A stretch of 64,000 bases of DNA, taken from assembly GCA_030065095.1 (NCBI GenBank), contig JASJDP010000008.1:62001-126000 (forward strand), written 5' to 3'. The notes under the pieces are model-generated. The model ran no database searches. It had not been told where the DNA came from and was given only the letters and a program-made list of their open reading frames with translations. The position numbers and the translations under genes were made by a program. This document shows, in pieces, positions 44,643 to 54,026 of the stretch (position 1 is the first letter of the stretch; the number at the start of each line of letters is the position of its first letter). Source of the DNA: Rhodobacter sp. (lineage in GTDB: Bacteria; Pseudomonadota; Alphaproteobacteria; Rhodobacterales; Rhodobacteraceae).

Positions 44643-44882
44643 ATGGGTATCGTCTATCTGATCGTCATCGGTGCCGCCGCCGGGTTTCTGGCCACGCGCC
44701 TGATGAAGATCGATGCCGATGTCATCACGACGGTGGTGATCGGTATCCTCGGTGCGCTGGTCGGCGGGCTGGTGCTGCGGTTCCTGCTGACGGTGACGGG
44801 GTTCATGGCCGGGTTCGTCGGTGCGGTTCTGGGGGCGATGCTGCTGATCTGGCTTTGGCAGACCTACGGACCGAAGCGATAG
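44643..44882 (+). CDS. GlsB/YeaQ-like (transglycosylase-associated) membrane protein
   Basis: 79 residues: MGIVYLIVIGAAAGFLATRLMKI and a glycine-rich pair of helices (IGILGALVGGLVLRFLL, GFVGAVLGAMLLIWLW). The Gly-zipper pattern matches the small GlsB/YeaQ/YmgE stress-response family of the inner membrane. It follows the previous small gene by 48 bases. Confidence 0.75.
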   Translation: MGIVYLIVIGAAAGFLATRLMKIDADVITTVVIGILGALVGGLVLRFLLTVTGFMAGFVGAVLGAMLLIWLWQTYGPKR

Positions 44883-44922
44883 AGCCCGTAGCGGGGGTGA
44901 CCGGGCAGATGCGCGGTGGCAC

Positions 44923-45402
44923 TCAGCTTGCGTCGTCCGCCGGCGTCTTCTTCGGCTTGAACGGCTTCATGCCCGCCCGTGCCAGCGCGTCGGCGCGCTC
45001 GTTTTCCTCATGCCCCGCATGTCCCTTGATCCATTCCCACTGCACCTGATGGCGGTCCCGCGCCGCGTCCAGCCGCTGCCAGAGGTCGGCGTTCTTCACC
45101 GGTTTCTTCGCCGAGGTTTTCCAGCCGTTGCGCTTCCATCCGTGGATCCATCCGGTCACGCCGTTCTTCACATAGGCGCTGTCGGTCACCAGCGTGATTG
45201 CCGATGGCCGGTCCAGCGCCTCAAGCGCCGCGATAGCGGCCAAGAGCTCCATGCGGTTGTTGGTGGTCTCGGCTTCGCCGCCGTTCAACTCGCGTTCCTT
45301 CAGAACCGTCGCGCCGTCGCGCGCCACCAGCAGAACGCCCCAGCCGCCGGGGCCGGGATTGCCGGAACAGGCGCCGTCGGTATAGGCGAACAGCTCAGGC
45401 AT
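44923..45402 (-). CDS. rnhA: ribonuclease HI
   Basis: 159 residues: [18 protein letters not shown] (first catalytic Asp), [15 protein letters not shown] (Glu), VTDSAYV (Asp) and [15 protein letters not shown] (His and Asp). It degrades RNA in RNA-DNA hybrids. A lysine-rich C-terminal tail ([10 protein letters not shown]) is a small extension. It is the last gene of an operon beginning at ispH; its start overlaps the methyltransferase gene by 8 bases. Confidence 0.96.
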   Translation of the reverse strand: MPELFAYTDGACSGNPGPGGWGVLLVARDGATVLKERELNGGEAETTNNRMELLAAIAALEALDRPSAITLVTDSAYVKNGVTGWIHGWKRNGWKTSAKKPVKNADLWQRLDAARDRHQVQWEWIKGHAGHEENERADALARAGMKPFKPKKTPADDAS

Positions 45403-45988
45403 GGGCGGTCAGCACGATCCACGGGTCGACGCTGCCGCTCAATCCCGCCTCCGTACCGGTCCGCCGCCCGGCGACAGTGAACCCGGCCTCCTGCAAGAGC
45501 CCGGTGATCTCGGCATCGCTGTAATAGGCATAGAACCGGCCCAGCCCGTCGCGCGCCTCGCCGGTGCCGGTCTTCAGGCCAACCGATAGCCATCCGCCAG
45601 GTTTCAGTGCGCGGTGGATCGCCGCCAGATGCGCCGGCATGTCCGCCTTGGGGGCATGCAGCAGGCTGAAATTGGCCCAGACGCCGTCAAATGCGGCCTC
45701 ATCCTCCAATGCATCGAAACTCGCGACGACGACCTCGAGGCCGTAAAGGTCGCGCGCGATCTCGGCCATTTTGGGCGATGCGTCCCAGGCGGTCACCCGG
45801 TACCCCAGATCGCGCATCCGCGCTGCGGCCTGTCCCGGGCCGCAGCCCAGGTCCAGCACATGCCCGCCGGGGGGGATGTTCCTCAGGAACACCGGAAGGT
45901 CCCGGTTCGGCTCCGTCTCCGATATCATGCCGACATAGTCGGCGACGCGGGCGTCATAGACGCGCAGGGTTTCGTTGTCGGCACTCAT
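45395..45988 (-). CDS. class I SAM-dependent methyltransferase
   Basis: 197 residues: the SAM motif [16 protein letters not shown] near residue 45, then [11 protein letters not shown] and the post-motif region [14 protein letters not shown]. It resembles type-11 methyltransferases; the substrate is unknown. The ATG at 45988 overlaps the DUF3429 stop by ATGA. Cytosolic. Confidence 0.88.
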   Translation of the reverse strand: MSADNETLRVYDARVADYVGMISETEPNRDLPVFLRNIPPGGHVLDLGCGPGQAAARMRDLGYRVTAWDASPKMAEIARDLYGLEVVVASFDALEDEAAFDGVWANFSLLHAPKADMPAHLAAIHRALKPGGWLSVGLKTGTGEARDGLGRFYAYYSDAEITGLLQEAGFTVAGRRTGTEAGLSGSVDPWIVLTAHA

Positions 45989-46431
45989 TGCAGCAGACCC
46001 ACGGCGAGGCAGGCCACCACGACGCCCGTCAGCCCAAGGCGCAAGGGCATCCACCACTCCGGCGCCAATCCGTTGCGCCAGAAATGCCAGTCCAGCCCGA
46101 TCAGCCCGACAAATCCGGCGATCAGATAGATCGCTGCGCTGCCCGGCCCGCCGCCGACGAAGAAGAACGCCCAAAGCGCGGGGATCACGGACAGCGCATA
46201 GCCCGTGGCCGCCAGGAGGCCGGTGGCGCGGGTGGCGAATCCCCAGAGCACACCGGACATGAAGCCGAGGATGACGGTTCCATAGCTGAGTTGCACGTAG
46301 GGCCCGACAAAGCGCGGGCCGAAATTGGCCGCGCCGAAGGCCGCGAGGCTGTCGTTCAAAAGCGTCAGGGCTCCCCAAACGAATGGGATCAGGCCGGCGA
46401 TGCCAAGGATCAGGGCAGACCGCGGGATCAT
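45985..46431 (-). CDS. DUF3429 membrane protein
   Basis: 148 residues with about five hydrophobic helices; PRSALILGIAGLIPF at the start and GLDWHFWRNGLAPEWWMPLR near the C-terminus are typical of DUF3429. No function is known. It is coupled by ATGA to both neighbours in the ispH operon. Confidence 0.82.
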   Translation of the reverse strand: MIPRSALILGIAGLIPFVWGALTLLNDSLAAFGAANFGPRFVGPYVQLSYGTVILGFMSGVLWGFATRATGLLAATGYALSVIPALWAFFFVGGGPGSAAIYLIAGFVGLIGLDWHFWRNGLAPEWWMPLRLGLTGVVVACLAVGLLQ

Positions 46432-46895
46432 GCGGCACCTCTTTGCAGATCGGCGATCAGGCCGGCGATGCGCTTGGCGCGGGTCTCGGCACGTTTCGCA
46501 GTGGCGATCTTGTGAAGAAGCCCGCGCCGCCTGCCGGGTGTCAATCGCTGCCAGCGTCCGGTCAGGTCCGCGCTACGCAGTGCCAGCGCAATATCCTCTG
46601 GCGTCTCGACCGAGTCCTCCGGCACCTTGCGCAACCGCACCTCAAGTGGCTCGCCGGGCGCGGCGCCGATCCGGCGCAGAAGTGACCTGCCGGTCCACAG
46701 GAACATGCCGTCCATGACCGGTGCGCAGGCCAGGGCCAGGTTGACCGGGTGGTCGTTGATCTCGCCCTCGACGCGCTTCGCCCCCTCGGTGGCGAGCGCC
46801 TCGGCCACATCCTTTGGCAGCCGTAAAACCGTGTAGGTCGCCGAGCCCCAACGGACCGGTTCGATCCGGGCCTCGAAGGTCAGATATCCGCTCAC
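46428..46895 (-). CDS. DUF1905/YdeI-like protein
   Basis: 155 residues: an N-terminal beta-barrel DUF1905 part ([43 protein letters not shown]) and a C-terminal YdeI/OmpD-associated helical part (EDIALALRS...[10 protein letters not shown]). The GTG at 46895 overlaps the ispH stop (GTGA). The open frame continues upstream antisense-like through ispH and is not used. Function unknown. Confidence 0.82.
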   Translation of the reverse strand: MSGYLTFEARIEPVRWGSATYTVLRLPKDVAEALATEGAKRVEGEINDHPVNLALACAPVMDGMFLWTGRSLLRRIGAAPGEPLEVRLRKVPEDSVETPEDIALALRSADLTGRWQRLTPGRRRGLLHKIATAKRAETRAKRIAGLIADLQRGAA

Positions 46896-47842
46896 GCCGG
46901 TTCCCGCAAAACGCGGGGCACCTTGAATTCGACGTTCTCCACAGCGGTTTCGACCACCTCGACCGTCACGTCGAACCGGGCGCGGAAGGCATCGATCACC
47001 TCGGTCACAAGAACCTCTGGCGCGCTGGCGCCGGCGGTGATGCCAACGGTCCGGATGCCGTCGAGTGCGCGCCAGTCGATGTCGCTGGCACGCTGCACCA
47101 GCTGGGAATAACGGCAGCCCGCCGCGGCGCCGACCTCGACCAGGCGCTTGGAGTTCGACGAGTTCGGCGCGCCGATCACCAGCATCGCGTCGGCCCTGGG
47201 GGCCATCGCCTTCACCGCTTCCTGCCGGTTGGTGGTGGCATAGCAGATGTCTTCCTTGTGCGGGCCGACGATGGCCGGAAACCGCGCCTTCAGCGCCGCG
47301 ACGATCCCGGCGGTATCGTCCACCGACAGGGTCGTCTGGGTGATGAAGGCCAGCCTTTCGGGGTCTCGGACCTGCAAACCGGCCACGTCGTCGACCGTTT
47401 CCACGAGTAAAACCTCGCCTTCCGGAAGCTGCCCCATGGTGCCCAGCGTCTCGGGGTGGCCGGCATGGCCGATCATCACCATTTGCAGGCCGTTGTCGGA
47501 ATGCCGCGCCGCCTCGATATGTACCTTGCTGACCAGCGGGCAGGTGGCGTCGACCCAGACCATCTGGCGCCGCGCCGCCTCGGCCGGGACGGCCTTGGGC
47601 ACGCCATGGGCCGAAAAGATCACCGGACGGTCGTCGGGACACTCGTCCAGTTCCTCGACGAACACCGCGCCCTTGGCGCGCAACCGGTCGACGACGAACC
47701 TGTTGTGCACGATTTCGTGGCGTACATAGACCGGCGCGCCCCATTTCTCGAGCGCCATCTCGACGATCCGTATCGCCCGGTCGACGCCGGCGCAGAACCC
47801 GCGCGGGGCTGCAAGGTAAAGGGTCAGCGGAGGTTTGGTCAT
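46892..47842 (-). CDS. ispH: 4-hydroxy-3-methylbut-2-enyl diphosphate reductase
   Basis: 316-residue [4Fe-4S] enzyme giving IPP and DMAPP in the MEP pathway. The three cluster cysteines lie in [23 protein letters not shown] and [10 protein letters not shown]; the catalytic segments HEIVHN and TQTTLS are also present. It starts the operon ispH-DUF1905-DUF3429-methyltransferase-rnhA, whose genes all overlap by a few bases. Length is normal. Confidence 0.96.
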   Translation of the reverse strand: MTKPPLTLYLAAPRGFCAGVDRAIRIVEMALEKWGAPVYVRHEIVHNRFVVDRLRAKGAVFVEELDECPDDRPVIFSAHGVPKAVPAEAARRQMVWVDATCPLVSKVHIEAARHSDNGLQMVMIGHAGHPETLGTMGQLPEGEVLLVETVDDVAGLQVRDPERLAFITQTTLSVDDTAGIVAALKARFPAIVGPHKEDICYATTNRQEAVKAMAPRADAMLVIGAPNSSNSKRLVEVGAAAGCRYSQLVQRASDIDWRALDGIRTVGITAGASAPEVLVTEVIDAFRARFDVTVEVVETAVENVEFKVPRVLREPA

Positions 47843-47923
47843 GCGCGCGTCCTTCGGTCCGCCAAGACCTAGTTGGTCGCGCGCGGCGCGTCCAGTGGGC
47901 CGAGCCGGACGGACATGTCAAAA

Positions 47924-47952
47924 GCGCCCCGCCGGCGACCCGGCCGGGGCGC
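47924..47952 (-). terminator. intrinsic terminator of the NYN-domain gene
   Basis: On the minus strand GCGCCCCGGCCGG and the CCGGCGGGGCGC arm form a GC-rich hairpin (one bulge) followed by TTTTGAC. It lies 23 bases beyond the stop of the NYN gene and before ispH. Confidence 0.75.
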
Positions 47953-47974
47953 AGTGTCCCAAGACGCAGGTGAA

Positions 47975-48556
47975 TTACTGGTCTGCGGTTTCCTCGACCG
48001 CCTCGACCTCGCGCGGCTCGCGCGGTTCGCGCGGCGGACGCCCGATGACCTCTTTGAGTTCTTCGAGTTCGATGAAGTTGTCGGCCTGGCGGCGCAGTTC
48101 GTCGGCGATCATCGGCGGCTGCGAGCGAATGGTCGAAACGACCGAAACGCGCACGCCCTTGCGCTGCAATGCGTCCACCAGCGGACGGAAATCGCCGTCG
48201 CCCGAGAACAGCACGATATGATCCACATGCGGAGCCAGTTCCATGGCATCGACCGTCAGCTCGATATCCATGTTGCCCTTGACCTTCCGCCGGCCCTGGC
48301 TGTCGATATATTCCTTGGCCGGTTTGGTCACCATCGAAAAGCCGTTGTAGTGCAGCCAATCGACCAGCGGCCGGATCGGCGAATAGTCGTCGTTTTCCAG
48401 CAGCGCCGTGTAATAGAACGCGCGAAGCAGCTTTCCGCGCCGCATGAACTCCTGTCGAAGCAGCTTGTAGTCGATATCGAATCCCAGCGATTTGGCTGCC
48501 GCATATAGGTTCGATCCGTCGATGAACAGCGCCAGCCGTTCGTCCCTATAGAACAT
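47975..48556 (-). CDS. NYN-domain (LabA/DUF88-like) protein
   Basis: 193 residues of the PIN-like NYN ribonuclease fold: ALFIDGSNLYAAAK (first Asp), NMDIELTVDAM and VLFSGDGDFRPLVDALQ (Asp cluster). The acidic C-terminal tail has EPREPREVEAVEE. LabA-type proteins are thought to act on RNA. Single gene, divergent from folK, ending in the terminator at 47924-47952. Confidence 0.9.
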   Translation of the reverse strand: MFYRDERLALFIDGSNLYAAAKSLGFDIDYKLLRQEFMRRGKLLRAFYYTALLENDDYSPIRPLVDWLHYNGFSMVTKPAKEYIDSQGRRKVKGNMDIELTVDAMELAPHVDHIVLFSGDGDFRPLVDALQRKGVRVSVVSTIRSQPPMIADELRRQADNFIELEELKEVIGRPPREPREPREVEAVEETADQ

Positions 48557-48658
48557 AAAGGTCCCTTCCGATTATCGAGTTTCGCCTATCTGGTCCCGGT
48601 GTGAGTGGTCGGTGTATTGAATCTTGGCGAACCCAGCTGCCAAAAATAGGGGGAAAAA

Positions 48659-49270
48659 TTGGGGCCGCAAGACGTAGGTTGTCACAAAACGCCCATAATT
48701 GCACGCGTAGCCTGTCCAAAAGTAATAATTGCGCTAGGTGGCAACATCGAAAGTGCGGTGGGCCCACCTGCGTCGACACTCGCTGCGGCGCTGGAAAGTT
48801 TGGGTGATTCGTTTCTGACTGTCGAGGCCGTCAGCCCGTTTTTTGCCACCCCTTGCTTTCCTGCAGGCGCCGGGCCGGACTATGTGAATGCGGCGGCGGT
48901 CCTGTCGGGATCGGACGATCCGCAGGCGGTTCTGGACGTCCTGCACAGCACCGAGGCGGTGTTCGGCCGCTCGCGGCGGCAGCGTTGGGGGCAGCGCACG
49001 CTGGATCTGGACCTGATCTCACTGGGAGATGTGGTGCTGCCCGACCTGAAGACCTACCTGTCCTGGCGCGATTTGCCGCCCGATCGCCGGATCGAGACCG
49101 TGCCGGACCGCCTGATCCTGCCGCATCCGCGGCTGCAGGACAGGGCGTTTGTGTTGATTCCTCTCGCCCATGTCGCGCCGGACTGGCGCCATCCCGTTAC
49201 CGGGCTCGGCGCTGCAGAAATGGCCGATGCGCTGCCGCAGGTCGAAAAAAGCGCGATCAAACAGCTTTGA
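48659..49270 (+). CDS. folK: 2-amino-4-hydroxy-6-hydroxymethyldihydropteridine diphosphokinase
   Basis: 203 residues: VIIALGGNIES, VSPFFATPCFPAG and the signature GQRTLDLDLISLG. It pyrophosphorylates the pterin in folate synthesis. No ATG or GTG is available before the conserved domain; the only plausible start is the TTG at 48659, which has an AGGGGG Shine-Dalgarno 6 bases upstream. The first 25 codons use ATA, GTA and CTA, unusual for this genome, and the flanking 48590-48740 is unusually AT-rich. Confidence 0.9.
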   Translation: MGPQDVGCHKTPIIARVACPKVIIALGGNIESAVGPPASTLAAALESLGDSFLTVEAVSPFFATPCFPAGAGPDYVNAAAVLSGSDDPQAVLDVLHSTEAVFGRSRRQRWGQRTLDLDLISLGDVVLPDLKTYLSWRDLPPDRRIETVPDRLILPHPRLQDRAFVLIPLAHVAPDWRHPVTGLGAAEMADALPQVEKSAIKQL

Positions 49271-49296
49271 ATCCGCCCCGCGACCTCACTTCACCT

Positions 49297-49325
49297 TGTC
49301 AAGTGAAAATTCTGCCCCTAATAAG
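49297..49325 (+). promoter_or_regulatory. candidate sigma-70 promoter of rpoZ
   Basis: TTGTCA (49297-49302), a 17-base spacer and TATAAG (49320-49325), placing a start about 28 bases before the rpoZ ATG. An inverted repeat TTCAC-N8-GTGAA (49291-49308) overlaps the -35 region and could be an operator. It is the best promoter-like sequence I found in the window. Confidence 0.55.
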
Positions 49326-49360
49326 ACCCCTCCAGACTTCCCCAAGGAACGGAGCAGAGC

Positions 49361-49714
49361 ATGGCCCGCGTAACGGTCGAAGATTGCGTTGACAAGGTCC
49401 CGAACCGGTTCGAACTGGTGATGCTGGCCGCACACCGGGCGCGCGAGATTTCCGCCGGCGCACAGATCACCGTCGACCGCGACAACGACAAGAACCCGGT
49501 CGTGTCCCTGCGCGAGATCGCCGATGAGACCCAGCAGGCCGACGAACTGCGCGAGCGGATGATCGAAAGCCACCAGACCCAGATCGAGGTCGACGAGCCG
49601 GAAGAAGACGCGATGGCGCTCTTGATGGGGGCCGAAATCGACCGGCCGGCCCAAGACGACATGTCCGAAGAACGCTTGCTCCGTGCGCTGATGGAAGCGC
49701 AGGAGCCGCGCTGA
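49361..49714 (+). CDS. rpoZ: RNA polymerase omega subunit
   Basis: 117 residues: [27 protein letters not shown] is the omega fold signature (given only as its first part), followed by an acidic, family-specific tail. Omega binds RpoC and, in many bacteria, ppGpp, which fits the rsh gene 15 bases downstream. The ATG follows a GGAGCAGAG Shine-Dalgarno. Length is normal for alphaproteobacteria. Confidence 0.95.
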   Translation: MARVTVEDCVDKVPNRFELVMLAAHRAREISAGAQITVDRDNDKNPVVSLREIADETQQADELRERMIESHQTQIEVDEPEEDAMALLMGAEIDRPAQDDMSEERLLRALMEAQEPR

Positions 49715-49729
49715 CGGCAAGCCGGGCTC

Positions 49730-51865
49730 ATGGCACTGGACCGTATGATCGGCGTCGAAGACCTGATCGACAGGGTCCGCACCTACAACCCGCGTACCGA
49801 TGATGACCTGATCCGCACCGCCTATGCCTATGGCGGCCGGATGCATGACGGCCAGTTCCGGCAATCGGGCGAGCCCTATTTCAGCCACCCTGTCGCGGTG
49901 GCCTCGATCCTGACCGAAATGCGGCTCGATGATGCGACCATCATAACCGCGCTGCTGCACGACACGATCGAAGACACCCGGTCGACCTATGGCGAAATCC
50001 GGGACCGGTTCGGGAATGAGATCGCCGAACTGGTCGACGGCGTCACCAAGCTGACGAACCTGCAGCTTTCGTCGTCCGAGACGAAGCAGGCGGAAAACTT
50101 CCGCAAGCTCTTCATGGCCATGTCCAAGGATCTGCGGGTGATCCTGGTCAAACTCGCCGACCGCCTGCACAACATGCGCACGATTTCCTCGATGCGGCAG
50201 GAAAAACAGGTGCAGAAGGCGCGCGAGACGATGGATATCTTTGCGCCGCTCGCCGGCCGTATGGGCATGCAGTGGATGCGGGACGAGCTGGAGGATCTGG
50301 CGTTCAAGGTCCTCAACTCCGAGGGCCGCAACTCGATCATGCGGCGGTTCATCAAGCTTCGGGACGAAACCGGCGATGTGGTCAAAAAGATCACCACCGA
50401 CATCCGGACCGAGCTGAAACGCGCCGGAATCGACGGCGAGGCTCTGGGCCGCGCCAAGAAACCCTATTCGATCTGGCGCAAGATGCAGGAAAAGGGGCTG
50501 AGCTTTCAACGGCTCAGCGATATCTACGGTTTCCGCATCCTGGTGCAGACCGAGGCCGACTGCTATCGGGTGCTTGGGGTGATGCACCAACGCTGGCGCG
50601 CGGTTCCGGGGCGGTTCAAGGACTATATCAGCCAGCCCAAATCGAACGGCTACCGGTCGATCCACACAACCGTGTCCGGCCGCGACGGGCGGCGGGTCGA
50701 AATCCAGATCCGCACCCATCAGATGCACGACGTGGCCGAGGCCGGAGTCGCGGCGCACTGGTCCTATCGCGACGGGGTGCCGTCCGAGAACCCGTTTGCC
50801 GTGGATCCCACGAAATGGGTTGCCAGCCTGACCGAGCAGTTCGAATCCGCAGAGGACCATGACGAATTCCTCGAGCATATGAAGCTCGAGATGTATGCCG
50901 ACCAGGTGTTCTGCTTCACGCCCAAGGGGGACGTCGTCAAACTGCCCCGCGGGGCGACGCCCCTGGATTTCGCCTATGCGATCCATACACGGATCGGCGA
51001 CCGCTGTGTCGGCGCGAAGGTCGACGGCATGCGGGTGCCGCTTTGGACCCGGCTGAAAAACGGCCAGTCGGTCGAAATCATGGCCGCCGCAGGCCAGCGG
51101 CCCCAGGCGACCTGGATCGATATCGTCGCCACCGGCCGGGCCAAAGCCGCGGTCCGCCGCAGCCTGCGGGAGGAAGACCGCGAACGCTTTGTCAAGCTTG
51201 GCGGGGAATTGGCCCGTGTCGCGTTTGAGCATGTCGGCAAACGCGCCACGGACAAAGCCCTGTCGACCGCGGCCAAGCAGATGGGTCTGCCGTCATCCAC
51301 CGAGCTTCTGGCGCGCCTGGGCTCGGCCGAGCTTACCGCACGAGACGTGGTCGAAGTGCTTTACCCCGAGCTTGCCACCAACAAGGGCGAGGAAATCGAC
51401 GCCGCCCGCGCGGTTGTCGGCCTTGGCGCGGGTCAAAGCTTTGAACGCGCCAGTTGCTGCCAGCCCGTTCCGGGCGAGCGGATCGTCGGCATCAGCTATC
51501 GCGGCAAGGGCGTAATCGTGCACGCCATCGACTGCGAGGCCCTGGCCGAGTTCGAGGATGAGTCCAGCCGCTGGGTCGATCTGCACTGGCACTCGGGCAA
51601 CCACCCCGCGGTTCACACCGTCAGTCTCGATCTGACAATCTCGAACGACGCGGGCGTTCTTGGCCGGATCTGCACCCTGATCGGCGAACAAAAGGCCAAT
51701 ATCTCGGATTTGCAATTTATTGACCGCAAGCCGGACTTTTTTCGCCTCTTTGTCGATGTTGACTTGAAGGACGCAGAGCACCTGCACAATGTGATGCTTG
51801 CGGTCGAGGCGGAAAGCGATGTCGCGTCGATCTCGCGGCACCGCGATCTAAATCTTAAGCCCTGA
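49730..51865 (+). CDS. bifunctional (p)ppGpp synthetase/hydrolase (Rsh)
   Basis: 711 residues in the order HD hydrolase domain (YFSHPVAVASIL, ALLHDTIEDT), RelA/SpoT synthetase domain (YGFRILVQTEADCYRVLG, PKSNGYRSIHTTV), TGS domain (VFCFTPKGDVVKLP), helical region and a C-terminal ACT domain. Both the HD and synthetase motifs are intact, so it is probably a bifunctional Rsh enzyme. It is in an operon with rpoZ; its stop is followed by DUF2062. ATG 49730 is used; 49745 is an alternative. Confidence 0.95.
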   Translation: MALDRMIGVEDLIDRVRTYNPRTDDDLIRTAYAYGGRMHDGQFRQSGEPYFSHPVAVASILTEMRLDDATIITALLHDTIEDTRSTYGEIRDRFGNEIAELVDGVTKLTNLQLSSSETKQAENFRKLFMAMSKDLRVILVKLADRLHNMRTISSMRQEKQVQKARETMDIFAPLAGRMGMQWMRDELEDLAFKVLNSEGRNSIMRRFIKLRDETGDVVKKITTDIRTELKRAGIDGEALGRAKKPYSIWRKMQEKGLSFQRLSDIYGFRILVQTEADCYRVLGVMHQRWRAVPGRFKDYISQPKSNGYRSIHTTVSGRDGRRVEIQIRTHQMHDVAEAGVAAHWSYRDGVPSENPFAVDPTKWVASLTEQFESAEDHDEFLEHMKLEMYADQVFCFTPKGDVVKLPRGATPLDFAYAIHTRIGDRCVGAKVDGMRVPLWTRLKNGQSVEIMAAAGQRPQATWIDIVATGRAKAAVRRSLREEDRERFVKLGGELARVAFEHVGKRATDKALSTAAKQMGLPSSTELLARLGSAELTARDVVEVLYPELATNKGEEIDAARAVVGLGAGQSFERASCCQPVPGERIVGISYRGKGVIVHAIDCEALAEFEDESSRWVDLHWHSGNHPAVHTVSLDLTISNDAGVLGRICTLIGEQKANISDLQFIDRKPDFFRLFVDVDLKDAEHLHNVMLAVEAESDVASISRHRDLNLKP

Positions 51866-51887
51866 GCACGGGGCCAAAGGGAAACGA

Positions 51888-52538
51888 GTGGTTTTCAAAC
51901 GGCGCACTCCACGCACCTGGCTGCAGTTCATCGGCGCCGGCTTCTACCCCAGGGGCGGCTGGCGGCGGGCGGTGGAATATGTCGTGCACCGCCTGCGCCG
52001 CCTGCCGGACCCGCCGCACAAGATCGCCCGCGGTGTCGCCGCCGGCGTCTTCGTCTGCTTCACCCCCTTCTTCGGCTTCCACTTCGTCCTCTCCGCGATC
52101 CTGGCCTTCATCATGCAGGGCAACATCCTCGCCTCGCTGCTGGCCACCTTTTTCGGCAACCCGCTGACCTTCCCCCTCATCGCCGCGCTCAGCCTCGAGC
52201 TTGGCAGCTGGATGCTCGGCGTGCCGGGCGGCGTGCCGCTGCCCGAAGTGTTCGGTGCCTTCAGCCAGGCCTCGGTCGAGCTCTGGCGCAACTTCACTGC
52301 GATCTTCACGCCCGAGGTCGCGCATTGGGACAGCCTTCGCGTCTTCTTCTGGCGGGTTTTCTGGCCCTACACCGTCGGCGGCCTGGTCCCCGGCACCTTC
52401 GCGGGCGTCGCCGCCTATATGCTGGCCCTGCCCGCCGTGCGTGCCTATCAGAACCGCCGCGTGAAAAAGCTCAAGGAACGCTTCGAAAAGCGCCGGACGG
52501 CGTTGAAGCGCGCCGAAGTGGCGGTGAAACCGGATTAG
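51888..52538 (+). CDS. DUF2062 membrane protein
   Basis: 216 residues starting at GTG 51888. A basic amphipathic N-terminus is followed by hydrophobic segments (VAAGVFVCFTPFFGFHFVLSA, given in part) with the DUF2062 signature GVFVCFTPFFG and GNPLTFPLI, and a lysine/arginine-rich end. Role unknown; in relatives it usually follows rsh. A GGGAA purine-rich sequence lies ahead of the GTG. Confidence 0.85.
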   Translation: MVFKRRTPRTWLQFIGAGFYPRGGWRRAVEYVVHRLRRLPDPPHKIARGVAAGVFVCFTPFFGFHFVLSAILAFIMQGNILASLLATFFGNPLTFPLIAALSLELGSWMLGVPGGVPLPEVFGAFSQASVELWRNFTAIFTPEVAHWDSLRVFFWRVFWPYTVGGLVPGTFAGVAAYMLALPAVRAYQNRRVKKLKERFEKRRTALKRAEVAVKPD

Positions 52539-52608
52539 GTGAGAGCCATTGACCTAGTCTCGCGGCCCGCTACACTGGCGGTCCGGCGATGCACGAATGG
52601 AGGCGCGG

Positions 52609-53382
52609 ATGGTCCCGGTCAAACCTCTCGGAAAACTTCGGCTTGGCGTGAACATCGATCATGTAGCCACTGTGCGCAACGCCCGAGGCTCGGCCTATCC
52701 TGACCCGATCCGCGCCGCCAGGCTGGCCGAAGAGGCCGGCGCCGACGGTATCACCGCTCATTTGCGCGAAGACCGCCGGCATATCTCGGACGAAGATATC
52801 GACCGGCTGATGGAGGCCCTGACGCTGCCGCTCAATTTCGAGATGGCCGCCACGCAAGAGATGCAAGCGATCGCGCTTCGCCACAAACCCCATGCGGTCT
52901 GCCTCGTTCCGGAAAAGCGCGAGGAACGCACGACCGAGGGCGGGCTCGAGGTCGCGCGCGAGGAAAACCAACTCGCCCATTTCATCGCGCCTTTGGCCGA
53001 GGTCGGCTGCCGCGTGTCGATCTTCATTGCCGCCGACCGCAAGCAGATCGAGGCGGCCCACCGCATCGGCGCCGCGGTGATCGAACTGCACACGGGCGCC
53101 TATTGCGACTTTCATGCCGAGGGGAAGTTTGCCGAACGCGACGCCGAACTGCAGCGCTTGCGCGAGATGTCGGCCTTCGCCCATTCGCTGGGGCTCGAGG
53201 TGCACGCAGGCCACGGCCTGACCTATGACACGGTCAAGCCGGTGGCAGCCTTTCCGGAAGTGATGGAGCTCAATATCGGCCACTTCCTGGTGGGAGAGGC
53301 GATTTTCCTTGGCCTGGATCCAGCGATCCGCGAGATGCGCCGCCTGATGGACGAGGCCCGCGAAGAAAGTGCGGTGGCCTGA
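52609..53382 (+). CDS. pdxJ: pyridoxine 5'-phosphate synthase
   Basis: 257-residue TIM-barrel enzyme condensing 1-deoxyxylulose 5-phosphate with 3-amino-2-oxopropyl phosphate. Signatures: [46 protein letters not shown] and [13 protein letters not shown] chose the ATG at 52609 (GGAGG 5 bases upstream) over the ATG 12 bases earlier, whose own codons supply that Shine-Dalgarno. acpS, which usually follows pdxJ in this family, is not here: the next gene is convergent. Confidence 0.94.
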   Translation: MVPVKPLGKLRLGVNIDHVATVRNARGSAYPDPIRAARLAEEAGADGITAHLREDRRHISDEDIDRLMEALTLPLNFEMAATQEMQAIALRHKPHAVCLVPEKREERTTEGGLEVAREENQLAHFIAPLAEVGCRVSIFIAADRKQIEAAHRIGAAVIELHTGAYCDFHAEGKFAERDAELQRLREMSAFAHSLGLEVHAGHGLTYDTVKPVAAFPEVMELNIGHFLVGEAIFLGLDPAIREMRRLMDEAREESAVA

Positions 53383-53444
53383 GCGAGAGCGATCCGGCCG
53401 TCATCCGTCTGCTCCAATCCGTATGCCCGTCCCCATGGGGACAC

Positions 53445-54026
53445 CTACCGCAACCCGTCCTCGCCGGTCACATCCTCCGCCGCCAACCCGCCCATCCGGG
53501 CGTGAATCCGGGGACCGCGCGTCATCGCCAGTGCAAACAGCAGCTCGTCCGCCCGCGGCCCGTCCGGCACGCCCACCTCCATCCCGTCGAAATGGCTTCG
53601 CACATAGGCCGCGTTGATGTGCCCCAGCGGGATATCGATCCGCGTGCCGACACCGCCCTGTTTCATCGAGGATGGCACGATCGCTTTGGCCTCCCCCAGC
53701 CGCGCCCGCATCGCGTAACCTCCCGGGACATGCCAGAGTGCGGTATGCTCAAGCTCGCCGCCCTCGCCGGCCAGCGCGGCTTTGCCGTAGCCGTCGATCC
53801 CGTCGCGGCCCCCCATCGCCTCGATCAACCGGTCGGTCATCGCCAGCCCAAGCGGTTTGAGATCCTCCATCGCCGATTGCAACTCTTCCCTGTATTCGCC
53901 CACGAAGGGGTTTTTCACCAGCGCCACCATCGCCGCCCGGCGGCGCGGTGCCGCAGGAGACGGGCCGCCGTCGTGGTGAATGTCTTCGATAAAGAGCGTG
54001 GTCTTGCGCAAGCGAAAGTCAGGCAT
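53445..54026 (-). CDS. DUF1185 / amino-acid-synthesis family protein
   Basis: 193 residues: FRLRKTTLFIEDIHHDGG at the N-terminus, then AAMVALVKNPFVGEY and a His/Asp-containing HWHVPG-like segment (LWHVPGGYAMRAR), and GHINAAYVRSHFDG. These match the PF06684 family, whose structures are known but whose reaction is not. It is the last gene of the catabolic operon and overlaps UPF0280 by 8 bases. A role in processing the ring-opened or reduced substrate is inferred from context. Confidence 0.85.
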   Translation of the reverse strand: MPDFRLRKTTLFIEDIHHDGGPSPAAPRRRAAMVALVKNPFVGEYREELQSAMEDLKPLGLAMTDRLIEAMGGRDGIDGYGKAALAGEGGELEHTALWHVPGGYAMRARLGEAKAIVPSSMKQGGVGTRIDIPLGHINAAYVRSHFDGMEVGVPDGPRADELLFALAMTRGPRIHARMGGLAAEDVTGEDGLR

